A model generated the notes under the pieces. The model saw only the letters and a program-made list of their open reading frames with translations. It was not told the DNA's origin and did no database searches. From Amphiplicatus sp046296195 (GTDB lineage Bacteria > Pseudomonadota > Alphaproteobacteria > Caulobacterales > Parvularculaceae), in NCBI GenBank assembly GCA_046296195.1, contig JBKBLR010000008.1:50094-114093 (forward strand): 64,000 nt of DNA. Direction: 5' to 3'. Below, in pieces: positions 35,304 to 43,906 of this stretch. Every line of letters begins with the position of its first letter. The first letter of the stretch is position 1. Both the position numbers and the translations under genes were made by a program.

Positions 35304-38300
35304 GTGGCGGAAGGTTTTCACTCAATTGCGGACGCCAAGACCCTTGAGCGCGTCCTTGATCTGGCGCGATCGAGCAAAGACGCGCCGAAGTCCGCCTCAG
35401 GCGCCCTGTCAGCGGCGTTTGAAAACTATGTCGAGCAGCTCGTCCGGTTCGCGACCGGCGACGACCGCCATTGGGATGAGCCGGCGGGCTTGCTGGCGCG
35501 CGCGATCGACGCCTTTTGCGCCAGCGAGAGGCGGACGCCCGGCGAGCCAATCGTCGCCCTGCGCCTCCACAAGGGCGAGGACTGGCGCGACACGCGCCTC
35601 GTTCTCGACATCACCACCGACGACATGCCGTTCATCGTCGACAGCGTCACCGGCGCGCTCGCCGAGGCGGGCAAACAAGTGTCGTTCTTCGTCAACGCCG
35701 TCGTCAATGTCGCGCGCGACGCAGACGGCCGTCGCCGGAGCGACGGCGCCGCGACCATCGCCGAGTCGATGGTTCATGCCGAAATGGACCCGCCCGTCGA
35801 CGAGGCCGAAGTCGCCCGCCTTGAAGCCGAAATTCGCAGCGTGCTCGCAGACGTCGCTTTCGCGGTGGAGGATTTCCAGGCGATGCGCGCGCGCATGCGC
35901 AGCGCGATCGACCAGCTGGCGAAGTCGCCGGTCAAGGGCGGCGACGCCGAAATGCGCAAGGAGTCGATCGAGTTTCTGAACAAGCTCTGGGAATCGAAAT
36001 TCACCTTCCTCGGCGTTCGGCGTTACGCCTACTCGACGAAGAACGGCCGCGCCAATTTCGTTCATGATGAGAAGGCCGATCTCGGTATCCTGAAAGACAG
36101 CGCCCGCCGGGTTCTCAAGACGACGTTCTCCGGCGAGGGCGAGCTTTCCGCGCCGGTCGCCGCGTTCATGGCGTCGGACGATCCGATCATCATCACCAAG
36201 GCGAATGTCCGCTCGACCGTGCACCGCCGCGTGCATCTCGATTATGTCGGCGTCAAACTCTACGACGCCGCCGGAAAAGTGACGGGTGAGGAACGCTTCG
36301 TCGGCCTCTTGACGTCGGACATCTACAATCGGCCCGCCTCGGATCTGCCGATCCTCAATCTCAAGGTGCGACGCGCCGTCGAAGCCGCCGGCTTCAAGCA
36401 AGGCGGGCATAACGCCAAGGCGCTCGTCCACATTCTGGAAACGTTCCCGCGCGACGAACTGCTTCAGACGGACGTCGACACGCTGCGCGAGACCGCGCTC
36501 GGCATCCTTCGCCTTTACAAGCGCCCGCGCACCAAGCTGTTCCTCCGCCGCGACCGCTTCGATCGCTTCGTGTCGGCGCTCGTGTTCGTGCCTCGCGACC
36601 GTTTTTCGTCGTCAGTGCGGGAAGAGATCGGCGCCGCGCTCGCTTCCGCCTATGAAGGCCATGTCGCAGCCTTCAATCCGCATTTCGGCGACGCTTCTCT
36701 CGTCCGCGTTCACTACATCATCGGCCTGAAGCCCGGCGCGCCGGAAGGTCCGCCGCTCGCCGAACTGACCCGCCGCATCCGCCTCATCACGCGGAACTGG
36801 TCGGACGGGCTGCTGGAGGCGCTGCGCGCTGCGCATGACGGCGCGACGCCTCAAGGACTCTACAAGCGTTATGAGCATGCGTTCGACGCCGCCTATCGCG
36901 ACCACATCGATCCCGCCGAAGCGCTGCAGGACATCGCCGTCATCGAAAGCATGGGCGGCGCGGCGCAGACGGAGCGGGTGCTGCGGCGCCGCGGCGACCC
37001 CGGACATGTCATCAACATCAAGATTTACCGCCGCGGCGATCCCTTGAAGCTTTCCCGCGTCATTCCGCCCCTTGAACATCTCGGCCTCAGCGTGGCGCAG
37101 GAAGCGACCTATGTCGTGACGCCGGGCGACGGCGTTGCGCCCTGCGTCATCCACGACTTTCGCGCCGAGGAAAGCATGGGGCGCGCGATCGACGCCGACG
37201 CGGCGCGCGGCTGCATCGAAGAGGCGCTCGCGGCGATCTTCGCCGGCCGCACCGAAGATGACGGCTTCAACGCGCTCGTGGTCAACGGCGGGCTCAACTG
37301 GCGGGAAGCATGGCTGTTGCGCGCCGCCGCCAAATACACCCTGCAGGCCGGAATACCCTATTCCCAAGGCTATATCGAACGGTCGCTGTCAAAGCATCCC
37401 GCGATCGCGCGCGCGCTTGTTTCAGCCTTCCACGCGCGCTTCAACCCGGCCGGGCCGGCGAAGAAGGAAGCCAGACTGAAAGAGCTCGACGCTGCGGTCG
37501 CGCGCGTCAAGGAGCTGCTCGAAGCCGTCGAGAGCCTCGATGAAGACCGAATTCTGCGACGCCTCCTCAATCTCATTCTCGCGATGGTGCGCACGAATTA
37601 TTATCAGCGCGGCGACGACGGCGCGGCGAAGCCCTATATCTGCTTCAAAATCGTCAGCGCCGCGGTCGACGAGCTTCCCGAGCCGCGGCCTTACCGCGAA
37701 ATCTTCATGTCGGGCCCGCGCGTCGACGGCGTGCACCTGCGCTTTGGACCCGTGGCGCGTGGCGGATTGCGCTGGTCGGACCGCCGCGAGGATTTCCGCA
37801 CCGAGGTGCTCGGTCTCGTCAAGGCGCAGCGGGTGAAGAACGCGGTCATCGTGCCCACCGGCTCGAAGGGCGGATTCTATCCGAAGCAACTGCCCGCCGG
37901 CGGCGACCGCAACGCCGTGTTTGAAGAGGGGCGCGGCGCCTATATCGAATTCATCCGCAGCCTTCTTGACATCACCGACAACATTGTCGGCGGCAAGACC
38001 GTCACGCCGAAGAACGTCGTGCGCTGGGATGACGAGGACCCCTATCTCGTCGTCGCCGCCGACAAGGGAACGGCGACCTTCTCAGATACGGCGAACGGCG
38101 TTTCCGCCGACTATGGATTCTGGCTCGGCGACGCTTTCGCCTCCGGCGGCTCGGCCGGCTATGATCACAAGGCGATGGGCATCACGGCGCGCGGCGCGTG
38201 GGAAGCGGTGAAGCGCCATTTCCGTGAAATGGGCAAGGACATCCAGACAGAGCCTTTCACGGTCGCGGGCATCGGCGACATGTCGGGAGACGTGTTCGGC

Positions 38301-40196
38301 AACGGCATGCTGCTCTCCGAGCAGATCCGGCTGGTCGCCGCCTTCGACCACCGGGACATCTTCATAGACCCCGACCCTGACCCGGCCAAATCCTTCGCCG
38401 AGCGCGCCCGCATGTTCGCCCTGCCCCGCTCGTCCTGGCAGGATTACGACAAGATACTGATTTCAAAAGGCGGCGGCGTATTCTCCCGCTCGGCCAAATC
38501 GATTCCCCTGAGCGCCGAGATGAAGGCGCTTCTCGGCTTGGACGCCGACCATGCGACGCCGCAGGAAGTGATGCGCGCGATCCTGAAGGCCGAGGTCGAG
38601 CTCTTCTGGCTCGGCGGCATCGGCACCTATTTCAAGGCCCCGCACGAAGATAACGCGCGCGTCGGCGACCGCGCCAACGACGCCATCCGCGTCAACGCCG
38701 ACGAAATGCGCATGAAGGTCGTCGGCGAAGGCGCCAATCTCGGCCTCACCCAGGCCGCGCGCATCGCCTTCGCGCTTGCGGGCGGGCGCATCAACACAGA
38801 CGCCATCGACAATTCCGCCGGCGTTGATTCCTCCGACCATGAGGTCAACATCAAGATTCTCTTGTCGGCGGCGATCGAGAACGGCGAGCTTGAGGAAGCC
38901 GACCGCAATCCGCTCCTGAAGAAGATGACGGACGACGTTGCGGCGCACGTTCTTCAGCACAATTACGACCAGACGCGGGCATTGTCTTTGATGCAAAAGA
39001 CCGCCGTCGCCGACAATGACGCCTATCAGCGCCTGATGACCCGGCTCGAGAGCCAGCGGCGTCTCGACCGGGCGATCGAGGGGCTGCCGGACGACAAAGG
39101 GATCGCTGCGCGCAAGCTGATGCGGGCGGGCCTGACGCGTCCGGAACTTGCGGTCCTTCTCGCCTATGCGAAGATGGAGATCTTCGAGGAGCTCGTGAAC
39201 TCCAAAGCGCCCGACGATCCGATGTTCGAGCGCGAACTCGGCTTCTACTTCCCCGACGAAACCCACAGATTCAAAAAAGCGATGAAATCGCATCGGCTGC
39301 GGCGCGAGATCATCGCAACGCGCATTTCCAACGAAATCGTCGACACTTGCGGCGCGGTCTTCATGGATCAGCTCATGGAGACGTCGGGCGCGGGCTTTGC
39401 CGAGGTGGCGCTCAGCTATGAGGCGGCGCGCCGGATCCTGGAGCTTCGAGACTTCGGGGCCGCCGTCGACGCCCTCGATAACAAGGCGCCCGCCTCGCTC
39501 CAGACCGATCTTTACTGGACCGCCGTCGCACTGCTCGAAGAGCAGGTGAACAAGATCATCTCCAATGTCGAGGCCGGCAACGTACTTGCCAGCCGCGGCA
39601 TCAAGGGCGTCGTCGACCAGTACAAGGAGCCGATCCAGGCGCTGAAATCCGCCTTGCCGTCGATCCTGCCGGCGGACGAGGCGCGCGCCCTCAGGGAAAG
39701 GGCCGATCGCTGGAAGGCCCAAGGCGCCCCGGCGGCGCTCGCGAACGAGGCGGCTTTGATGCCCGCGCTCGAATTCGCCTTCGATATCGTCAATCTGTCG
39801 CGGGCGACCGGCTGGTCGACGGAATCGATCGGCGCCCTGTTCTTCGGCGCCGGGAGGGCGTTCTCGATCGAACCCGCCAGGATCGCCGCGCGCGAGGCCG
39901 CGCCGGAGGGTCACCATGACCGGCTGGCGGCGGATCGCCTGAGCGACGAGCTTTCGCTCCGGCAAGGCGATCTTGCGATCGCCATTGCACGCTTCGCCAA
40001 GGAGGAGCCGGCGAAGGGCGAGCGGAACTGGCTCGACGGTCTGCTCGCCGCGTGGACGGAAAAGTTCGCCGAACCGGCGAAGCGCTATCAGCGCTTCATC
40101 ACCGATCTCGACATCGGCGCCGGAATGACAATCGGCAAGCTTTCGCTGATGAATCAGAAGCTCGGCGAACTCGTCGAGCGGTCGGCCGGGAAGTAG
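35304..40196 (+). CDS. gdh: NAD-specific glutamate dehydrogenase, large (~180 kDa) class
   Basis: 1630 residues, the size of the L-180 class typical of alphaproteobacteria and some other bacteria. GTG at 35304 is the start: GGAGG is 6 bases upstream. The N-terminal half carries ACT-like regulatory segments; the catalytic Rossmann region spans about 810-1230 (ARGGLRWSDRREDFRTEV; PTGSKGGFYPK with the catalytic Lys; GIGDMSGDVFGNGMLLS; GEGANLGLTQAARI), and a long helical C-terminal part follows. It deaminates glutamate to 2-oxoglutarate with NAD, feeding the TCA cycle; with PutA in the same window it completes proline catabolism. The class is often allosterically controlled. Confidence 0.96.
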   Translation: MAEGFHSIADAKTLERVLDLARSSKDAPKSASGALSAAFENYVEQLVRFATGDDRHWDEPAGLLARAIDAFCASERRTPGEPIVALRLHKGEDWRDTRLVLDITTDDMPFIVDSVTGALAEAGKQVSFFVNAVVNVARDADGRRRSDGAATIAESMVHAEMDPPVDEAEVARLEAEIRSVLADVAFAVEDFQAMRARMRSAIDQLAKSPVKGGDAEMRKESIEFLNKLWESKFTFLGVRRYAYSTKNGRANFVHDEKADLGILKDSARRVLKTTFSGEGELSAPVAAFMASDDPIIITKANVRSTVHRRVHLDYVGVKLYDAAGKVTGEERFVGLLTSDIYNRPASDLPILNLKVRRAVEAAGFKQGGHNAKALVHILETFPRDELLQTDVDTLRETALGILRLYKRPRTKLFLRRDRFDRFVSALVFVPRDRFSSSVREEIGAALASAYEGHVAAFNPHFGDASLVRVHYIIGLKPGAPEGPPLAELTRRIRLITRNWSDGLLEALRAAHDGATPQGLYKRYEHAFDAAYRDHIDPAEALQDIAVIESMGGAAQTERVLRRRGDPGHVINIKIYRRGDPLKLSRVIPPLEHLGLSVAQEATYVVTPGDGVAPCVIHDFRAEESMGRAIDADAARGCIEEALAAIFAGRTEDDGFNALVVNGGLNWREAWLLRAAAKYTLQAGIPYSQGYIERSLSKHPAIARALVSAFHARFNPAGPAKKEARLKELDAAVARVKELLEAVESLDEDRILRRLLNLILAMVRTNYYQRGDDGAAKPYICFKIVSAAVDELPEPRPYREIFMSGPRVDGVHLRFGPVARGGLRWSDRREDFRTEVLGLVKAQRVKNAVIVPTGSKGGFYPKQLPAGGDRNAVFEEGRGAYIEFIRSLLDITDNIVGGKTVTPKNVVRWDDEDPYLVVAADKGTATFSDTANGVSADYGFWLGDAFASGGSAGYDHKAMGITARGAWEAVKRHFREMGKDIQTEPFTVAGIGDMSGDVFGNGMLLSEQIRLVAAFDHRDIFIDPDPDPAKSFAERARMFALPRSSWQDYDKILISKGGGVFSRSAKSIPLSAEMKALLGLDADHATPQEVMRAILKAEVELFWLGGIGTYFKAPHEDNARVGDRANDAIRVNADEMRMKVVGEGANLGLTQAARIAFALAGGRINTDAIDNSAGVDSSDHEVNIKILLSAAIENGELEEADRNPLLKKMTDDVAAHVLQHNYDQTRALSLMQKTAVADNDAYQRLMTRLESQRRLDRAIEGLPDDKGIAARKLMRAGLTRPELAVLLAYAKMEIFEELVNSKAPDDPMFERELGFYFPDETHRFKKAMKSHRLRREIIATRISNEIVDTCGAVFMDQLMETSGAGFAEVALSYEAARRILELRDFGAAVDALDNKAPASLQTDLYWTAVALLEEQVNKIISNVEAGNVLASRGIKGVVDQYKEPIQALKSALPSILPADEARALRERADRWKAQGAPAALANEAALMPALEFAFDIVNLSRATGWSTESIGALFFGAGRAFSIEPARIAAREAAPEGHHDRLAADRLSDELSLRQGDLAIAIARFAKEEPAKGERNWLDGLLAAWTEKFAEPAKRYQRFITDLDIGAGMTIGKLSLMNQKLGELVERSAGK

Positions 40197-40201
40197 CGGC
40201 G

Positions 40202-41041
40202 CTACTCCTCTTTCTGGCGTGGGAAGATCCATTCGAGCGCCTCTTGCGCCTCGCGATGGTAGATCGTCGTGTGTTCGAGGTCGGGGCGATCCGAGAACGT
40301 CCAAGCGACGCCTTTCGGCTTTTTCTTCTTGAGCGCTAAAACGATCGAGAGAACGCCTTCGCGCATGGCGCCTTTCTCATTGGCGATCGCAAGGTAGAGC
40401 TTGCGTTCGCCTTCGGGGTAATCGTCGAGGCGCTTGCGCGCTTCCTTGCCGAGCGATCCGAAATCCCACCAGAGGCTCGGGGAAATCGCAATGTAGCGAT
40501 CCGCCGTCTCCGGATGCTTCAGGAAGCTCTCGATGATGAAAAGGCCGGCGAGGCTTTCCCCCATCAGCGCGTCATCGCCGCTCGTGCGGTAATTCGCCTT
40601 GATCAGGGGCCTTACTTCATCTGTAAGAAACCTGCGAAAGGCGGCGCTGTTTCCATTCGTCGGAAAGTCCCGGTTTTCGGCGGCGTCGGTCGAGCGCCAG
40701 GTGAGCTCGGCGCGGCGGTCCTTTGTCTGAACGCCGACGACGATCAGATCGGCGAAGCTCCAGCTCAGCGCGCCATACTGCGCGAGCCCAGCGATATGGT
40801 GAAAGTCCTGATCGAGCGCGCCGTCGACGAGATAGACGACCGGATACCGTTTGCCGGACTGCACATAGGACGGCGGCAGCCAGATATTGATCTCGCGTTC
40901 GTCGCCGAGCGCCGACGAGCGCACCATGCGCTGTTCGCCGATGACGATGGGGCGGACGAGCGGGGCGGGCGGCGCCGGAGCCGGCTTGCTGGCGCAAGCC
41001 GAGGCAAGAACGGGGGCGAGAAGCAGCGCGATCTTTTTCAC
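40202..41041 (-). CDS. Alpha/beta hydrolase (esterase D/Fes-like) lipoprotein
   Basis: 279 residues. The leader MKKIALLLAPVLASAC ends in a lipobox (Cys16), followed by a Pro/Ala linker, so it is probably envelope-anchored. The fold is that of putative esterases of the IroE/Fes type: INIWLPPSYVQSGKRYPVVYLVDG, nucleophile Ser in GESLAGLF, and a likely catalytic His in LEHTTIYH. Relatives hydrolyse siderophore or other esters; no siderophore genes lie nearby. It starts with GTG 3 bases after the purH stop and is convergent with gdh, with a 5-base gap. Confidence 0.82.
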   Translation of the reverse strand: MKKIALLLAPVLASACASKPAPAPPAPLVRPIVIGEQRMVRSSALGDEREINIWLPPSYVQSGKRYPVVYLVDGALDQDFHHIAGLAQYGALSWSFADLIVVGVQTKDRRAELTWRSTDAAENRDFPTNGNSAAFRRFLTDEVRPLIKANYRTSGDDALMGESLAGLFIIESFLKHPETADRYIAISPSLWWDFGSLGKEARKRLDDYPEGERKLYLAIANEKGAMREGVLSIVLALKKKKPKGVAWTFSDRPDLEHTTIYHREAQEALEWIFPRQKEE

Positions 41042-41044
41042 GGT

Positions 41045-42628
41045 TCAATGCCTGAAATGGCGCATGCCGGTGAAAACCATCGCAAGGCCCGCCTCATCGG
41101 CGGCGCGAATGACCTCATCATCGCGCATGGAGCCGCCGGGCTGGATTACCGCCGTCGCGCCGGCCTGCGCCGCGGCGATGAGGCCGTCCGCGAAGGGAAA
41201 GAAGGCGTCCGACGCGACGACCGACCCCCGCACCAGCGGCTCGGCGAGCCCCGCCGCTTTCGCAGCGTCCGCCGATTTCTGCGCGGCGATACGACTTGAA
41301 TCAATGCGGCTCATCTGGCCGGCGCCGATCCCAACCGTCGCTTCGTCCTTCACATAAACGATGGCGTTCGACTTCACATGTTTAGCGACGCGAAACGCAA
41401 AGAGGAGATCGCGCAATTCCGCTTCGCTGGGCCTGCGCCGCGTGACGACCTTGAGATCCGCGCGCGTCACGCGGCCATTATCACGCGACTGGAGCAGGAA
41501 GCCGCCGGCGAGCGGGCGCAGGACAAGCCCTTCCTCCGCCGGATCCGGCGCCCCGCCGGCGGCGAGAACGCGCAGGTTCTTCTTCGCTCTCACGATCTCC
41601 ATCGCGTCCTCGTCGACTGACGGGGCGATGATCACTTCAGAGAAAATCGAGGTCACGCATTCGGCGGTCGCACGGTCGAGCGGGCGATTGAGCGCGATGA
41701 TTCCGCCGAAGGCGGAGACAGGATCGCAGCGAAGCGCCAGGCCCCACGCTTCGACGAGCGTGTCGGCCGAAGCGACGCCGCAAGGATTGGCGTGCTTGAT
41801 GATGGCGACGCTCGGCCGGTCGACGCCGAGTTCCGCGATCAGCTCATAAGCCGCATCCGTGTCATTGAGATTGTTGTAGGAAAGCTCCTTGCCTTGCAGC
41901 TGACGCGCTGTCGCAACGCCGTATCGCGGCCTGCCGCTCTTGTAGAAAGCCGCCTTCTGGTGCGGGTTCTCGCCATAGCGCAGCAACTGGCTGCGCTCGC
42001 CCGCAAGCACAAACCGCCGCGGGAACGGGTCGTTGAGCGCGGTCGCGAACCATCCCGCGATCGCGGCGTCATAGGCGGCGGTGCGCGCATAGGCGATCGC
42101 CGCCAGGCGCTTGCGGGCGGCGAGGGACAGCCCGCCTTTCGTTTCGATCTCCGACGCGACGTCGTCATAATCGTCAATGTCGACGACGACGCCGACGAAG
42201 GCATGGTTCTTCGCCGCCGCGCGGATCATCGCGGGTCCGCCGATGTCGATGTTTTCGACCGTCGTTTCATAATCGGCGCCTTTCTCGACGGTCGCCTCGA
42301 ACGGATAGAGATTGACGATGAGGAGATCGATCGGTTCGATCCCGTGGATGCGCATGGCCTCGAGATGGCGCGCATCATCGCGCAGGGCGAGAAGGCCCCC
42401 GTGCACCTTCGGATGCAGCGTCTTCACGCGACCGTCCATCATCTCGGGAAAGCCGGTAAGATCCGAAACGTCGCGGACATTGAGGCCGGCCTGTTTCAAG
42501 GCCGCCGCCGTGCCGCCGGTTGAGACGAGTTCGACACCGGCCTCGGCGAGGCGCCGCGCGAACGCTTCCAGCCCGCGTTTGTCCGATACGGAAAGCAAGG
42601 CGCGCCGAACCGGCGTAAGATCAGGCAT
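41045..42628 (-). CDS. purH: Bifunctional AICAR transformylase / IMP cyclohydrolase
   Basis: 527 residues. The N-terminal IMP cyclohydrolase domain (1-~195) has LSVSDKRGLEAFARRL, STGGTAAALKQAG and GGLLALRDD; the transformylase domain follows (LRYGENPHQKAAFY; IIKHANPCGVA with the catalytic Lys-His; ending with FFPFADGL and IQPGGSMRDDEVI). It performs the last two steps of purine synthesis using 10-formyl-THF, a folate form produced by FolD (47074) in the same window. A heparinase-like gene lies upstream as in many alphaproteobacteria, but with a CapD-type gene placed between. Confidence 0.97.
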   Translation of the reverse strand: MPDLTPVRRALLSVSDKRGLEAFARRLAEAGVELVSTGGTAAALKQAGLNVRDVSDLTGFPEMMDGRVKTLHPKVHGGLLALRDDARHLEAMRIHGIEPIDLLIVNLYPFEATVEKGADYETTVENIDIGGPAMIRAAAKNHAFVGVVVDIDDYDDVASEIETKGGLSLAARKRLAAIAYARTAAYDAAIAGWFATALNDPFPRRFVLAGERSQLLRYGENPHQKAAFYKSGRPRYGVATARQLQGKELSYNNLNDTDAAYELIAELGVDRPSVAIIKHANPCGVASADTLVEAWGLALRCDPVSAFGGIIALNRPLDRATAECVTSIFSEVIIAPSVDEDAMEIVRAKKNLRVLAAGGAPDPAEEGLVLRPLAGGFLLQSRDNGRVTRADLKVVTRRRPSEAELRDLLFAFRVAKHVKSNAIVYVKDEATVGIGAGQMSRIDSSRIAAQKSADAAKAAGLAEPLVRGSVVASDAFFPFADGLIAAAQAGATAVIQPGGSMRDDEVIRAADEAGLAMVFTGMRHFRH

Positions 42629-42687
42629 GGGAGGCTCCGTTCTGATGAAGCCCCTCTAGTCCGGCGCGGCCTTCAACAAAAGCGCCT

Positions 42688-43881
42688 TCAAGGCGACTGG
42701 CGCGCGCTGCTGCCCTCGCCGAGCGCCGGGGAGAACTCCGGGACCAGCGCGTGAACCGCCGCATCCAGCGACTTCCGGTCGCCCTCGCGCGCAGCTTTCA
42801 CGATCTCGCCGAGGCGCGGGTTGAGGAGCGGCAGGTCGATCATGGCGGGCGAGGCGAGCAGGACGCCGTCCGCGCCCGTCGCCACCAGCTTGTCCGTATC
42901 GAGAAAGACTTCCTCGAACAGTTTCTCTCCCGGACGCAGCCCGGTGAACTTGATCTCGATGTCCTTGCCGGGGACGAGGCCGGCCGCTTCGATCATCCGC
43001 TTGGCGAGATCGAGGATCCTGATCGGCTCGCCCATGTCGAGCACGAAGATGCGCCCGTCATGCGTCAGCACCGAATTCTGACCATGATCGAGGCTCGCCG
43101 CCTGAAGGACGAGCTGGACGGCCTCTTTCGTCGTCATGAAGTAGCGTTTGATGTCCGGGTGGGTCACCGTCACTGGCCCGCCGCGCGCAATCTGACGGAC
43201 GAACAGCGGAGCGACGGAGCCGGTCGAACCGAAAACGTTGCCGAACCGAACCGTCACGAACCGGGTCTCGTTCTGCGCGACGTCGAGCGCTTGCGCATAG
43301 AGCTCGGCGATCCGCTTTGTCGCGCCCATGAAGCTCGATGGATTGACCGCCTTGTCCGTCGAGATGAAGACGACTTTCTCCGCCTTCAGACGCGTCGCAT
43401 TGTCGAAGACGAGCTTCGCCCCGAGCACGTTGACGAGCGCGCCCGCGCAGCGATTGTTCTCGACCAACGGCACATGCTTGTACGCCGCGGCATGAAGAAC
43501 GATATCGGGCTTTAAGAGGTCGAAGACGCGGTCGAGATGCGGCTTGTTGCAGACATCCGTGAGCGAGGTGAACAGAAGATCGCCGTGGCCCGCCTCTCTG
43601 AGCTCGAGATCGATCTCATAAAGATTGAATTCGGAACTGTCGATCAGCGCGAGACGCGCCGGCGACAGCGACGCCGCCTGCCGCGCAAGCTCAGAGCCGA
43701 TCGTGCCGCCGGCCCCGGTGATGAGAACGGTCTTTCCCTCGATCAGCCGGCGCGAGAAGCGTTGATCGATCCGCCGTTGGGAGCGGTTGAGAAGCCGGGC
43801 GGGATCGAGCGACCGCAGACGCTCCTGCGGAGACTCCTTACGATTGCGCCCCAGGAGCCGCCGCAAGGCCTTCGTCAGCAT
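42688..43881 (-). CDS. Short CapD/FlaA1-type nucleotide-sugar epimerase/dehydratase, lacking the membrane domain
   Basis: 397 residues. The SDR Rossmann motif GAGGTIGSE, DSSEFNLYEIDLEL, HAAAYKHVPLVE, STDKAVNPSSFMGATKR and GLRPGEKLFEEVF identify the UDP-sugar 4,6-dehydratase/C5-epimerase group (CapD, FlaA1, PglF). The N-terminal four-helix membrane part of full CapD is absent; a basic helix (MLTKALRRLLGRNRKE) replaces it, so the enzyme should be soluble. It probably makes a modified UDP-GlcNAc for surface polysaccharide. ATG at 43879-43881 follows GGGAGGGGGAG; the frame stays open to 44592 but that part is antisense-like overlap with the heparinase gene. It lies between purH and the heparinase-like gene. 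Confidence 0.88.
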   Translation of the reverse strand: MLTKALRRLLGRNRKESPQERLRSLDPARLLNRSQRRIDQRFSRRLIEGKTVLITGAGGTIGSELARQAASLSPARLALIDSSEFNLYEIDLELREAGHGDLLFTSLTDVCNKPHLDRVFDLLKPDIVLHAAAYKHVPLVENNRCAGALVNVLGAKLVFDNATRLKAEKVVFISTDKAVNPSSFMGATKRIAELYAQALDVAQNETRFVTVRFGNVFGSTGSVAPLFVRQIARGGPVTVTHPDIKRYFMTTKEAVQLVLQAASLDHGQNSVLTHDGRIFVLDMGEPIRILDLAKRMIEAAGLVPGKDIEIKFTGLRPGEKLFEEVFLDTDKLVATGADGVLLASPAMIDLPLLNPRLGEIVKAAREGDRKSLDAAVHALVPEFSPALGEGSSARQSP

Positions 43882-43906
43882 GCGCGCTCCCCCTCCCTTT
43901 GTTGCG

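Noticed and set aside
38463..40304. A 613-codon open frame antisense to the glutamate dehydrogenase gene
   Set aside because: Low-complexity Arg/Asp/Gly-rich composition, no motifs, and it mirrors the GC-rich third positions of a certain gene.
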